Shown: positions 7,370 through 14,691, numbered from the stretch's first letter. The stretch is DNA of 40,533 nt from JAHWJR01 sp035942035 (GCA_035942035.1 DASZDK010000060.1:1-40533), one strand, 5' to 3'. Translations and numbers: made by a program. Notes: generated by a model from the letters alone, not told the origin.

Positions 7370-7753
7370 ATGGCGCGGTTGCGACCTTACCCGTGGCTCC
7401 TCGCGGGCATCACCGTCGCTGCCGTGGCGGCCCTCCGACTGGTCGTGCGGGTCGAGGTCGGCGGTTCCAGCATGGTTCCCACCCTGCTGCCGGGAGACCG
7501 GGTGGTGGCGGTGCGCACCCTGGCGCCCCGGGTGGGCGACGTGGCCGCGGTCGCCGACCCCCGAGCGAGGTTTCGACTGCTGGTCAAGCGGGTGGTCGCC
7601 GTGCACCCGGACGGGGGCGTCGAGGTAGCCGGTGACAATCCGGCGGCGAGCACCGACAGCCGCACCTTCGGCCGGGTGGCCTCCGGCGGGGTCACCGGGC
7701 GGGTGGTGTGGCGTTACTGGCCACCCGAGCGTCGCGGCTCGCTCGCCCACTGA
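7370..7753 (+). CDS. sodX: Nickel-type superoxide dismutase maturation protease (S26 signal peptidase family)
   Basis: A 127-residue S26-family peptidase with one N-terminal membrane helix (PWLLAGITVAAVAALRLVV). The Ser/Lys dyad is visible: Ser34 in GGSSMVPTLLPGD and Lys73 in LLVKRVVAV, followed by the family motif VAGDNPAASTDSR. Its position divergent to sodN identifies it as the protease that removes the SodN propeptide to expose the Ni-binding His. ATG 7370 was chosen over upstream codons because those fall inside the sodN promoter and 5' end. Typical SodX length. Confidence 0.9.
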   Translation: MARLRPYPWLLAGITVAAVAALRLVVRVEVGGSSMVPTLLPGDRVVAVRTLAPRVGDVAAVADPRARFRLLVKRVVAVHPDGGVEVAGDNPAASTDSRTFGRVASGGVTGRVVWRYWPPERRGSLAH

Positions 7754-7787
7754 GAGGGCACCGCTCATCGCCGCAGGGCCACGCGGA

Positions 7788-7793
7788 TAGAAT
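7788..7793 (+). promoter_or_regulatory. -10 hexamer TAGAAT of the RsiG-like operon
   Basis: TAGAAT ends 6 nt before GTG 7800 with no Shine-Dalgarno between; a leaderless promoter for the three-gene c-di-GMP unit. Confidence 0.55.
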
Positions 7794-7799
7794 CGCGGG

Positions 7800-8333
7800 G
7801 TGGATCAGGCCCGACTCGACTCCGTGTTGGCTCCGGAGTGGGCGGGCGACCCCGCCTCGCTCTCGATGGAAGAGCTGCGGGCGAGGCGTGCCGAGGGCCA
7901 GGCCATCGAAGTGGCGCTGTCGTACCAGCGCCGGATGGCCCAGGGTCGCCTCGACATCGTGGCCGCCGAACGCCAGCGCCGGGCGGCGGGAGGCGAGCCC
8001 TTCGACCACGACCGCATGGTCGACCGGTTGAGCGAGATTCTGGCCCAGCGCACCCGCTCGCCGGGCGTGGGGCGGCTGCCGCAGCTGTTGGCCCCCGAGC
8101 CCGCCGAAGCCGGAACGCCCGAGCTCGATGCCATCGCCGGCCCGGGGGTGCTCACCTCGCTGTCGGAGCGCAGCGATGCCGAGGTCGACCAGCTCGTGGA
8201 GGACCTGGCCGCGTTCGAGACGCGGTGCTCGTCGCTGCGCCGGGAGCTCCACGACCGCATCGATCTGCTCCAGGCCGAGGTGGTGCGGCGCTACCGGAGC
8301 GGCGAGGTCTCGATCGAGAGCCTGCTCCAGTGA
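7800..8333 (+). CDS. RsiG-like c-di-GMP-binding protein (putative anti-sigma factor)
   Basis: The 177-residue protein has two long amphipathic helices joined by a linker. Helix 1 contains the exact RsiG signature E(X)3S(X)2R(X)3Q(X)3D as Glu37, Ser41, Arg44, Gln48, Asp52 (EVALSYQRRMAQGRLD). Helix 2 has a near-copy, Glu140, Ser144, Arg147, His151, Asp155, with His in place of Gln. In Streptomyces the motif on each helix of the RsiG coiled coil binds c-di-GMP, which arms RsiG to sequester sigma WhiG. No sigma factor is encoded nearby, so the partner is unknown. Its stop overlaps the next start (GTGA). Homologues are often annotated 'aerial mycelium formation protein'. Motif match is direct; anti-sigma function is inferred. 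Confidence 0.8.
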   Translation: MDQARLDSVLAPEWAGDPASLSMEELRARRAEGQAIEVALSYQRRMAQGRLDIVAAERQRRAAGGEPFDHDRMVDRLSEILAQRTRSPGVGRLPQLLAPEPAEAGTPELDAIAGPGVLTSLSERSDAEVDQLVEDLAAFETRCSSLRRELHDRIDLLQAEVVRRYRSGEVSIESLLQ

Positions 8334-8770
8334 CCGACGCAGCACCGCCGCCCTCCCGCCGGGCCGTGCTGGTGGTGGACGACGACGACTGCATCCGGGC
8401 CGTCGTGCGCGCCGTTCTGGAAGCCGGCGACTTCGACGTCGTCGAGGCGGTGGACGGTCCCTCGGCGCTGCAGCTCCTGGCCGCCGGCGACAACGACGCC
8501 GCCGGGGGTGACGCCGGCGCAGGCCAGGACCAGCCCCCTCCCGACGTGCTGGTGCTCGACGTGATGATGCCGGGCATGGACGGCATCGAGGTGTGCCGGC
8601 AGGTCGATCACCGGACCACGCGGGTGCTGATGCTCACCGCTCGCGAGGACGTCGCCATCCGTGACGCCAGCGCCGCCGCCGGCGCCGACGCCTTCCTGGC
8701 CAAGCCCTTCTCGGCGGTGGAGCTCCTGGATGCCATCGAACGCCTCAGCTCCGACGCCCCCGGTGGTTGA
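8330..8770 (+). CDS. Receiver-only response regulator
   Basis: A 146-residue stand-alone receiver domain. The acidic pocket is VVDDDD near residue 17, the phosphorylated Asp is in VLDVMMPGMDG, the conserved Thr in MLTAR and Lys in AKPF; all catalytic features are present. An Asp/Gly/Pro-rich insertion (about AGDNDAAGGDAGAGQDQPPP) sits between helix 2 and strand 3 and is unusual for this fold. There is no output domain, so it must act through a partner, most simply the downstream HD-GYP protein that it overlaps by 8 bases, or the RsiG-like protein upstream that it overlaps by 4. GTG 8330 is the only sensible start. No histidine kinase is in the window. Confidence 0.88.
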   Translation: MTDAAPPPSRRAVLVVDDDDCIRAVVRAVLEAGDFDVVEAVDGPSALQLLAAGDNDAAGGDAGAGQDQPPPDVLVLDVMMPGMDGIEVCRQVDHRTTRVLMLTAREDVAIRDASAAAGADAFLAKPFSAVELLDAIERLSSDAPGG

Positions 8771-9485
8771 CGGTCCAGGTCGCTCGCTCCCGGTGCCCGA
8801 GGCCGACGCCCTCGAGGCCCAGCTCAGGATGTTCGCCCGCGACATCGGCGTCCTCTACCGCAACCAGAAGGAGCGGGCCGAGCAGCTGGAGGAGGCACTC
8901 GCCTCCCTGAAGACCACCTACTTGGAGACGATCCGGTCCCTCGCCTTTGTGGTCGAGGCCAAGGACGCCTACACCGGCCAGCACCTGGAGCGGTGCCGGG
9001 CCTACGGCGTGGTGCTCATGGAGGCGCTCGGCGTAGCCGCCGACCATCCCGACGCCGAGTACGGCTTCCTCCTCCACGACGCCGGCAAGGTCGGCGTGCC
9101 CGAGCGCATCCTCTCCAAGCCCGGGCCGCTCACCGCCGCCGAGTGGCGGGTCATGCGCACCCACCCGGTCATCGGCTACCAGATGCTCGAGAACATCCCG
9201 TTCATGACCACCGCGGCAGAGATCGTGCGGTGCCACCATGAGATGTTCGACGGTTCCGGCTACCCGGAGGGTCTGCGAGGTGAGCAGATCCCACTGCCGG
9301 CTCGGGCGTTCAGCGTGGTCGACGCCTTCGATGCCATGACCACCGACCGGCCCTACCGGCGGGCCATGCCGGCCGAGCAGGCTGCCGCCGAGCTGGCCCG
9401 TATGGCCGGGTCGCAGTTCGACCCCGCCGTGGTCGAGGTCTTCCTGCCGCTCATCGAACGGCTTCCGGTGGTGCCTCCTCGCTAG
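8763..9485 (+). CDS. HD-GYP domain phosphodiesterase (c-di-GMP degrading)
   Basis: The 240-residue protein has an N-terminal helical/coiled-coil segment (MFARDIGVLYRNQKERAEQL to about residue 50), then a complete HD-GYP domain. Its key motifs are LLHDAGKVGVPERIL (the HD pair), RCHHEMFDGSGYPEGLRG (HHE and GYP motifs) and FSVVDAFDAMTTDRPYR. HD-GYP enzymes hydrolyse c-di-GMP to pGpG or GMP. Metal-binding His/Asp residues and the GYP triad are intact, so activity is expected. GTG 8763 overlaps the receiver gene, so receiver and enzyme are made together in about 1:1 ratio and probably work as a split two-component phosphodiesterase. Confidence 0.92.
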   Translation: MVDGPGRSLPVPEADALEAQLRMFARDIGVLYRNQKERAEQLEEALASLKTTYLETIRSLAFVVEAKDAYTGQHLERCRAYGVVLMEALGVAADHPDAEYGFLLHDAGKVGVPERILSKPGPLTAAEWRVMRTHPVIGYQMLENIPFMTTAAEIVRCHHEMFDGSGYPEGLRGEQIPLPARAFSVVDAFDAMTTDRPYRRAMPAEQAAAELARMAGSQFDPAVVEVFLPLIERLPVVPPR

Positions 9486-9489
9486 TGAT

Positions 9490-9518
9490 GGCGGCGGGCT
9501 CGCCGCCGGCTTCGCCGG
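9490..9518 (+). terminator. GC hairpin ending the c-di-GMP operon
   Basis: Five bases after the HD-GYP stop, GGCGGCG pairs with CGCCGCC across a GGCT loop, and a second small stem CCGGC-TTC-GCCGG overlaps it. No U-run follows, as is common in high-GC actinobacteria. Confidence 0.45.
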
Positions 9519-9535
9519 AACCGGCCCGCGACCAA

Positions 9536-9541
9536 TAGCGT
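9536..9541 (+). promoter_or_regulatory. -10 hexamer TAGCGT of the glycosyltransferase gene
   Basis: TAGCGT ends 10 nt before GTG 9552; no Shine-Dalgarno is present between them. Confidence 0.45.
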
Positions 9542-9551
9542 TGGCCGCCGC

Positions 9552-10805
9552 GTGCGCAGGCTGGCCGTCCTCTCCTTCCACACCTCGCCGTTGGTCCAGC
9601 CGGGAACCGGCGACAGCGGAGGGATGAACGTCTACGTCCGCGAGCTCGTCTCCGCCCTGGCTCAGGCCGGCGTCGCCTGTGACGTCTACACCAGGGCGTG
9701 GTCGCCGGAGCTGGCTCCCGAGGTCGTGGTGGAGCCGGGGTTCCGCGTGGTGCACGTCGAGGCGGGCCCGAGGGCGGAGGTGCCCAAAGAGGAGCTTCCC
9801 GACCTGGTCCCGGCCTTCACCGCCGGGGTGGTCGACCACGCCCGGGCCAGCGGTGACGTCGACGCCATCCACGCCAACTACTGGCTCTCGGGGGTGGCAG
9901 GGCACGCGGTCAAGCACGAGTTGGGCCTGCCGCTGGTCTCCACCTTCCACACCCTGGCCCGGGTGAAGGCAGAGGCGGCCGCCAGCGAGCCCGCCGCCCG
10001 GGCGCTGGCCGAGGGCAGGGTCATCGCCTGCAGCGACGCCATCCTGGCCAACTGCGTGGAGGAGGCGGCCGAGCTCCAGCGTCACTACGACGCCCGCCCC
10101 GAGCGCATCGAGGTGGTGCCCCCGGGGGTCGACCACGCCTTCTTCTCTCCGGGGGACCGGAACGGGGCCCGTGCCGCGCTGGGCTGGGCCTCGGGCGGGC
10201 GCATCTCCTCGGTCGGCGGCCGCCGGGCGGCCCGACATCCGGTGCTGCTCTTCGTCGGGCGCATCCAGCCGCTGAAAGGGCTCGATGTCGCCGTGGCGGC
10301 GTTGGCCGAGCTCGACCACCCCCGTGCCGAGTTGGTCGTAGTCGGAGGCCCCAGTGGGATCGGCGGCCGGGCCGAGCTGGCCCGGGTGCGCTCGCTGGTC
10401 GAGGACCTGGGACTGGGTGCTCGCGTCCGCTTCGTGCCTCCCCAGCCGCACCACCTCCTGTCCACGTGGTACCGGGCCGCCGACGTGGTGATCGTGCCCA
10501 GCCGCTCGGAGTCCTTCGGCCTCGTCGCCCTGGAGGCGGCGGCGTGTGGACGTCCCGTGGTGGCGGCGGCGGTCGGCGGGCTGCGCACGGTCGTGGAGCA
10601 TGGGCGGACGGGCTTCCTGGTCGAGGGTCGCCTCCCCGCCGACTACGCCGCCCGGATCGAACAGCTCCTGGCCAGCCCGGATGTGGCCAGGGACATGGGG
10701 CGCCAGGCGGCGCGGCGCGCCACCCGCTACACCTGGTCCACTGCTGCCGCCCGGCTCCGCCGGATCTACGCCGACCTGACCGCTCGACGCCCGGTCGAGT
10801 GTTGA
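9552..10805 (+). CDS. mshA: Family 4 glycosyltransferase, MshA-like
   Basis: The 417-residue GT-B enzyme opens with LSFHTSPLVQPGTGDSGGMN, nearly the signature of MshA, which transfers GlcNAc to inositol 3-phosphate in the first step of mycothiol synthesis. The acceptor region (IHANYWLSG, STFHTLARVK) and the GT4 donor motif ESFGLVALEAAACGRPVVAA (EX7E) are intact. A short insertion (about WASGGRISSVGGRRAARHP) precedes the second Rossmann domain at LLFVGRIQPLKGLD. GT4 paralogues with other acceptors exist, so the symbol is probable rather than certain. No other mycothiol genes are nearby. GTG 9552 is supported by the TAGCGT hexamer. Confidence 0.75.
   Translation: MRRLAVLSFHTSPLVQPGTGDSGGMNVYVRELVSALAQAGVACDVYTRAWSPELAPEVVVEPGFRVVHVEAGPRAEVPKEELPDLVPAFTAGVVDHARASGDVDAIHANYWLSGVAGHAVKHELGLPLVSTFHTLARVKAEAAASEPAARALAEGRVIACSDAILANCVEEAAELQRHYDARPERIEVVPPGVDHAFFSPGDRNGARAALGWASGGRISSVGGRRAARHPVLLFVGRIQPLKGLDVAVAALAELDHPRAELVVVGGPSGIGGRAELARVRSLVEDLGLGARVRFVPPQPHHLLSTWYRAADVVIVPSRSESFGLVALEAAACGRPVVAAAVGGLRTVVEHGRTGFLVEGRLPADYAARIEQLLASPDVARDMGRQAARRATRYTWSTAAARLRRIYADLTARRPVEC
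10783..10799 (+). terminator. Small hairpin at the end of the glycosyltransferase gene
   Basis: CTCGAC and GTCGAG form a 6-bp stem (8 bp with a G-T and a C-G pair added) over the last codons of the gene. Weak candidate terminator; it may be only coding sequence. Confidence 0.25.
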
Positions 10806-10836
10806 TCGACATTCTCCTAGTCTTCCGAGCATCTCA

Positions 10837-12138
10837 TTGCCATTCAGGTCCTCATGGTCTAGGTTGACCGGCGGGGCCCGAGGAGCGCAACGATCCCGCT
10901 CGTTCGGGGAAGTGCGGGCAGGCACGCCAGGTTCCTCGGGCCCCTCGACCGCCACCGGCGCCACCGGCGGCCACCGCCGACCTCCCCGGTGGATGATCTT
11001 CGCCATCACCGTCACCGGGATCATGGCCAACACCCTGATCGCCCCGGCGATCCCCGACATCCTCGGCGACCTCGGGATCACCGAGGCCGGGGCCGGCCTG
11101 CTGGTGGCGGCGGCGACCCTCCCCGGCGTGGTGGTGGCGCCCGTCATCGGCCTGCTCGCCGACCGCTACGGCCGCCGCGAGGTGGTGGTCCCCTGCCTGG
11201 TGCTGTTCGGTCTCTCCGGCGGCATGGCCAGCTTCGCCCCGACCTTCTCCGTCCTCCTGGCGCTGCGCCTGGCCCAGGGCGTCGGCTCGGCGGGGTTGAT
11301 CAATCTGGCCGTGGTCCTGATCGCCGACCACTGGCAGGGCGTCAACCGTGCCCGACTGATCGGCCAGAACTCCGCCGTGCTCACCATCTCGCTCGCCGTG
11401 CTCCCGCCACTGGGAGGCCTGCTCACCGATGTCGGAGGCTGGCGGGCGACCTTCCTGCCCTACTGGATCGCGCTCGTCACCGCCGGCGGCGCTGCGGTGG
11501 TGCTGGGGCCCACCCGCCGCCAGGACGTTCGCGTCGGGGACCAGGTGCGCCAGGCGCTGCGCTTCCTGCGCTCGCCTCGCGTGCTGAGCGCCATGGGCAG
11601 CGGTGTGGTGCTGTTCCTGCTGATCTTCGGGCTGCTCCTCACCGTCCTTCCCCTGTACCTGGCGGACGGGTTCGGCCTCGGTCCCACCTCCCGAGGCTTG
11701 GTGCTGGGGTTGCCGGCGCTCACGGCCACGGTCGGGGCCCTCTCGCTCGGGCGCCTCACCGCCCGCTTCGGCGCCCGCCCTTTGGTGCTCACCGGCTCAG
11801 TCGTGTTGATCGGCGCCTTCATCGTCATCGGGGAGGCGCCGGTCTTGCCCGTGGTGGTCGCCGGAGCGCTGCTCTACGGGCTGGGGGAGGGGCTGACCGT
11901 GCCCTCCCTGCAAAACATCGTCGCCGGGGCGGCCCCGGCCTCGAGTCGAGGCTCGGTGGTGGCCGTGTGGGTCGGCGGCGTCCGGCTCGGCCAGACCGCC
12001 GGCCCACTCCTCGCCGGGGTGGCGTTGACCCGGGTCGACGCCGGCGCCACCTTCCTGGTCGGCGCCGGCATCGCCGCCGCCCTGCTCCTCGTCCAGCTCG
12101 TCACCGGGCAGCCGACAGGTGGGCGAGAGCGGCCATGA
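10837..12138 (+). CDS. Major facilitator superfamily transporter
   Basis: A membrane protein of up to 433 residues with about twelve hydrophobic helices in two halves. The MFS loop 2-3 motif is GLLADRYGRREVVVPC and a related GRLTARFGARPLVLTG occurs at the mid-protein repeat, typical of drug:H+ antiporter-like exporters. Substrate is unknown. The N-terminus is uncertain: TTG 10837 gives a 50-residue disordered, Gly/Arg-rich extension; GTG 10912 or ATG 10993, just before the first helix IFAITVTGIMANTL, are alternatives. A TAGGTT hexamer at 10860-10865 would favour a start after it. Monocistronic by appearance. Confidence 0.85.
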   Translation: MPFRSSWSRLTGGARGAQRSRSFGEVRAGTPGSSGPSTATGATGGHRRPPRWMIFAITVTGIMANTLIAPAIPDILGDLGITEAGAGLLVAAATLPGVVVAPVIGLLADRYGRREVVVPCLVLFGLSGGMASFAPTFSVLLALRLAQGVGSAGLINLAVVLIADHWQGVNRARLIGQNSAVLTISLAVLPPLGGLLTDVGGWRATFLPYWIALVTAGGAAVVLGPTRRQDVRVGDQVRQALRFLRSPRVLSAMGSGVVLFLLIFGLLLTVLPLYLADGFGLGPTSRGLVLGLPALTATVGALSLGRLTARFGARPLVLTGSVVLIGAFIVIGEAPVLPVVVAGALLYGLGEGLTVPSLQNIVAGAAPASSRGSVVAVWVGGVRLGQTAGPLLAGVALTRVDAGATFLVGAGIAAALLLVQLVTGQPTGGRERP

Positions 12139-12241
12139 GCCGCCCGATTTAGGCAGTTTTGAGGCCTTCGCAGGGCGCATCGGCGGGGGCCAAAGAGTGG
12201 CGGGCAGATTGCGCTCGTGTTACGGTCCGGGCGGTTTCTTT

Positions 12242-12269
12242 CACGTCGCAAATGAATGCCACGTCGCAA
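12242..12269. repeat. Direct repeat CACGTCGCAA upstream of the M23 peptidase gene
   Basis: The 10-mer CACGTCGCAA occurs at 12242-12251 and 12260-12269, an 18-bp period, immediately before a possible -10 (TAGAAC, 12270-12275). Tandem sites at a promoter suggest an activator or repressor binding region. The 12139-12331 gap otherwise shows no recognised riboswitch. Confidence 0.4.
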
Positions 12270-12331
12270 TAGAACGCATCGCGCGGCCTCGACGCCGTCT
12301 CAGCGAGAGAGAGCAGCGAGCGACCGACCGC

Positions 12332-13504
12332 ATGACAAAGATCAGAATCGTGCTCGTGCTCGTCGTCTTGGCCCTCTTGGGCGTCCAGGTCGCCCCCGCC
12401 GGCGCTGACCCGCGGGCCGAGCGCCAGCAGGCCCGTGAGCGCAAGGCGCAGTTGGCGAGGGAGCTCGACGGCCTTCGGGCCTCCGAGGACGAGCTCACCA
12501 ACGCCCTGCGGGCCCTCGACGAACAGATGCTGGCCCAGGCGGCCGAGGTCGACGGGGCCCGCCAGGCGGTGGCCGCCGCCGAGGCCGAGACGGCGGAGGC
12601 AGAACGCCAGGTCGCCGACACCGGCCAGCGCATCGACGGATTGACCGAGGCCGTGGTGCAGCGGGCGGTGGAGTCCTTCATCCGTCCCGCCGGCGATCCC
12701 GTGGAAGACATGGTGCAGTCCCGCGACATCACCGAGGCCGCCCGCAAGCGGGCCCTGCTCGCCCAGGTGGCGGCGAGGGACGACGACGTCATCGACGAGC
12801 TCAACGCCGCCAAGGAGGACTTCCAGGTCAGCCGGGCGCAGGCCGACGCCGCCCGCGTCAAGGCCGACGAGCGCCGGGCCGAGACCGAGGGCCGGTTGGC
12901 CGAGCTGGCCGCCACCCGGGAGGAGAAGGGACGCCTCGCCCGAGACCTGGAGACCCGGGCCAGCGAGGTGTCGAACGAGATCGCTGCTCAGGCCCGCAGC
13001 GAGGAAGAGCTGACCCGCATCATCGCCGAGGCGGAGGCCAAGGCCGCCGCCGAGGCCCGCCGGCGCCGGGCGGCCTCCGGGAGCAGCGGCTCGGGTGGCG
13101 GCATCGTCGGGGTCACCTCCGACGGCAGGGTGGGAGGCGGCGGCTGCATCTGGCCTGCCCGTGGCACCGTCACCTCCGGCTTCGGGAACCGTTGGGGCCG
13201 GCTGCACGCCGGGATCGACGTCGCCGCTCCGACGGGCACGCCCATCTGGGCGGCCAAGGCCGGCACCGTGATCTTCGCCGGCCAGCAGAGCGGCTACGGC
13301 AACGTGGTCATCATCTCCCATGGCGGTGGGCTGACCACCCTCTACGCCCACCAGAGCCAGATCAGCGCCTCCCAGGGCCAAGACGTCGCCCAGGGCGCCA
13401 CCATCGGGGCGGTGGGCAGCACCGGCCGCTCCACCGGGCCCCACCTGCACTTCGAGACCCGCTACGGCGGATCGCCGCGAGACCCGAGAGGCTGCCTGCC
13501 GTAG
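12332..13504 (+). CDS. Secreted M23 (LytM) family peptidase with long coiled coil
   Basis: The 390-residue protein has a signal peptide (MTKIRIVLVLVVLALLGVQV, then APAGA) and a coiled coil of about 230 residues rich in Glu, Ala and Arg. A Ser/Gly linker follows, then a C-terminal LytM domain with CIWPARGTVTSGFG, GRLHAGIDVAAP (H-x3-D zinc ligands) and GPHLHFE (HxH). The zinc site looks complete, so it may cleave peptidoglycan cross-links. The architecture resembles EnvC/NlpD-type cell-division hydrolase regulators, but those lack zinc ligands. Start ATG 12332 is chosen because it places the signal peptide at residue 1; longer in-frame starts add a non-signal leader. Confidence 0.9.
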   Translation: MTKIRIVLVLVVLALLGVQVAPAGADPRAERQQARERKAQLARELDGLRASEDELTNALRALDEQMLAQAAEVDGARQAVAAAEAETAEAERQVADTGQRIDGLTEAVVQRAVESFIRPAGDPVEDMVQSRDITEAARKRALLAQVAARDDDVIDELNAAKEDFQVSRAQADAARVKADERRAETEGRLAELAATREEKGRLARDLETRASEVSNEIAAQARSEEELTRIIAEAEAKAAAEARRRRAASGSSGSGGGIVGVTSDGRVGGGGCIWPARGTVTSGFGNRWGRLHAGIDVAAPTGTPIWAAKAGTVIFAGQQSGYGNVVIISHGGGLTTLYAHQSQISASQGQDVAQGATIGAVGSTGRSTGPHLHFETRYGGSPRDPRGCLP

Positions 13505-13548
13505 GGAGTCCCCGGCCGGTGAGCCGGCCCCGCGGAGGGCGTCGGCGG

Positions 13549-13554
13549 TAGCGT
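13549..13554 (+). promoter_or_regulatory. -10 hexamer TAGCGT of proC
   Basis: TAGCGT ends 7 nt before GTG 13562. Because it overlaps GTG 13553, the later GTG is preferred as the proC start. Confidence 0.5.
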
Positions 13555-13561
13555 GACGCCC

Positions 13562-14356
13562 GTGGCCACACGGTTGGCGGTGGTGGGCGGTGGGCGGATG
13601 GGCGAGGCCCTGGTCGGCGGGCTGCTGGCTCGGCGCTGGGCAGAGCCCGGTGAGGTGAGCATCGTCGAGGCGCGAGCCGGGCGCCGGGACGAGCTGCAGG
13701 CCCGCTTCCCCAGTGTCACCGTGGTCGAGGTGCCGCCCCGTGCCGAGGGCGTGGTGGTGGCGGTCAAGCCCGGCGACGTCGGCGCCGCCTGCCGGGAGGT
13801 GGCCGCCGCCGGCGCCGACCGCGTGCTCTCCATCGCCGCCGGCGTCCCCCTCGCCACCCTGGAGGCCGCCCTGGGCCCGCTCCCGGTGGTGCGGGCCATG
13901 CCCAACACCCCCGCCCTGGTGGGCGCCGGGGCAGCTGCCATCGCCGCCGGCGCCCGTGCCGGCGAGGACGATCTGGTCTGGGCCGAGGAGGTGCTGGGGG
14001 CCGTCGGCGACGTGGTGCGCGTTCCCGAGGCCCTCCTCGACGCCGTCACCGGGCTCTCCGGATCAGGGCCCGCCTACGTCTTCTTGATCGCCGAGGCCCT
14101 CATCGACGCCGGCGTGGTGGTGGGCCTGCCCCACGACGTGAGCCGCCGCCTCGCCCTGCAGACCCTCCTCGGCGCCGCTCGCCTCCTGACCGAGACGGGC
14201 GACGACCCCCAGCACCTGCGAGCGGGGGTCACCTCGCCCGGCGGCACCACGGCCGCCGGCCTGCGGGTCCTGGAGGCGGGCCGCCTCCGCAGCGTCCTGG
14301 TGGAGGCCGTGGCCGCTGCGACGGAGCGTTCCCGGGAGCTGGGCCGGGGGGCCTGA
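13562..14356 (+). CDS. proC: Pyrroline-5-carboxylate reductase
   Basis: A 264-residue enzyme for the last step of proline synthesis, reducing pyrroline-5-carboxylate with NAD(P)H. The Rossmann nucleotide motif is VVGGGRMGEALVGGLL at the N-terminus; VVRAMPNTPALVGAG and the C-terminal substrate-binding signature around LSGSGPAYVFL and GVTSPGGTTAAGL are all present, and the length is normal. The neighbouring small helix-turn-helix gene downstream is the same arrangement as proC (Rv0500) and Rv0500A in Mycobacterium. GTG 13562 is supported by the TAGCGT promoter hexamer. Confidence 0.95.
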   Translation: MATRLAVVGGGRMGEALVGGLLARRWAEPGEVSIVEARAGRRDELQARFPSVTVVEVPPRAEGVVVAVKPGDVGAACREVAAAGADRVLSIAAGVPLATLEAALGPLPVVRAMPNTPALVGAGAAAIAAGARAGEDDLVWAEEVLGAVGDVVRVPEALLDAVTGLSGSGPAYVFLIAEALIDAGVVVGLPHDVSRRLALQTLLGAARLLTETGDDPQHLRAGVTSPGGTTAAGLRVLEAGRLRSVLVEAVAAATERSRELGRGA

Positions 14357-14388
14357 GCCCGGCTGCCGCGCCGCAACGGTCCCGGCGG

Positions 14389-14425
14389 CCACCATGGTTG
14401 CCACTTCCCCCACCGGCAACGGTGG
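14389..14425 (+). promoter_or_regulatory. Inverted repeat between proC and the HTH gene
   Basis: CCACC-ATG-GTTGCC pairs with GGCAAC-GGTGG: 11 base pairs with a 3-nt bulge and a 12-nt loop. It lies after proC and ends just before the likely -10 (TACAGT, 14428-14433) of the HTH gene, so it could be a proC terminator or an operator for that promoter. Confidence 0.4.
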
Positions 14426-14427
14426 CA

Positions 14428-14433
14428 TACAGT
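14428..14433 (+). promoter_or_regulatory. Probable -10 TACAGT of the HTH gene
   Basis: TACAGT is followed by a short leader containing GGAGAAGGGG (14443-14452), a ribosome-binding site for ATG 14455 or 14461. Confidence 0.35.
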
Positions 14434-14454
14434 GCCCCCAACGGAGAAGGGGTG

Positions 14455-14655
14455 ATGTCCATGGCCCAGCCACCGGGTCGCGCCCAGTACCTGACGGTCG
14501 CCGAGGTCGCCGCCATCCTCCGCGTGTCGACCATGACCGTCTACCGGCTGATCAAGTCCGGTGACCTTCGTGCCGTGCGCGTGGGCAAGTCGTACCGGTT
14601 GTCGGAGGACGAGGTCGACCGCTACCTGGCCCGGGGGTACACCGAAGCGGGCTGA
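14455..14655 (+). CDS. Small excisionase/MerR-type helix-turn-helix DNA-binding protein
   Basis: A 66-residue protein consisting almost only of a winged helix-turn-helix: YLTVAEVAAILRVSTMTVYR, then LIKSGDLRAVRVGKSYRLSE and DEVDRYLARG. It matches the family annotated as excisionase-type HTH, and its place after proC matches Rv0500A-type proteins conserved across actinobacteria, so it is a housekeeping regulator rather than a phage excisionase. Either ATG 14455 or ATG 14461 fits the purine-rich ribosome-binding site; the former is reported. Confidence 0.85.
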   Translation: MSMAQPPGRAQYLTVAEVAAILRVSTMTVYRLIKSGDLRAVRVGKSYRLSEDEVDRYLARGYTEAG

Positions 14656-14676
14656 CGCGAAGCACGCTGCGCCGGG

Positions 14677-14682
14677 TACCGT
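14677..14682 (+). promoter_or_regulatory. -10 hexamer TACCGT of the SAM hydrolase gene
   Basis: TACCGT ends 9 nt before ATG 14692; no Shine-Dalgarno is visible. Confidence 0.4.
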
Positions 14683-14691
14683 CACTCGCCG

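Noticed and set aside
8745..11147. An 800-codon minus-strand frame
   Set aside because: Antisense to the HD-GYP, glycosyltransferase and MFS genes; composition is typical of a GC shadow frame.
12139..12331. Possible c-di-AMP (ydaO-type) riboswitch upstream of the M23 peptidase gene
   Set aside because: Such switches precede cell-wall hydrolases in actinobacteria, but none of their conserved segments is recognisable here and the gap is short.
13505..13548. Terminator after the M23 peptidase gene
   Set aside because: The best stem is only 5 bp (CCGGC/GCCGG) in very GC-rich sequence, with no tail.
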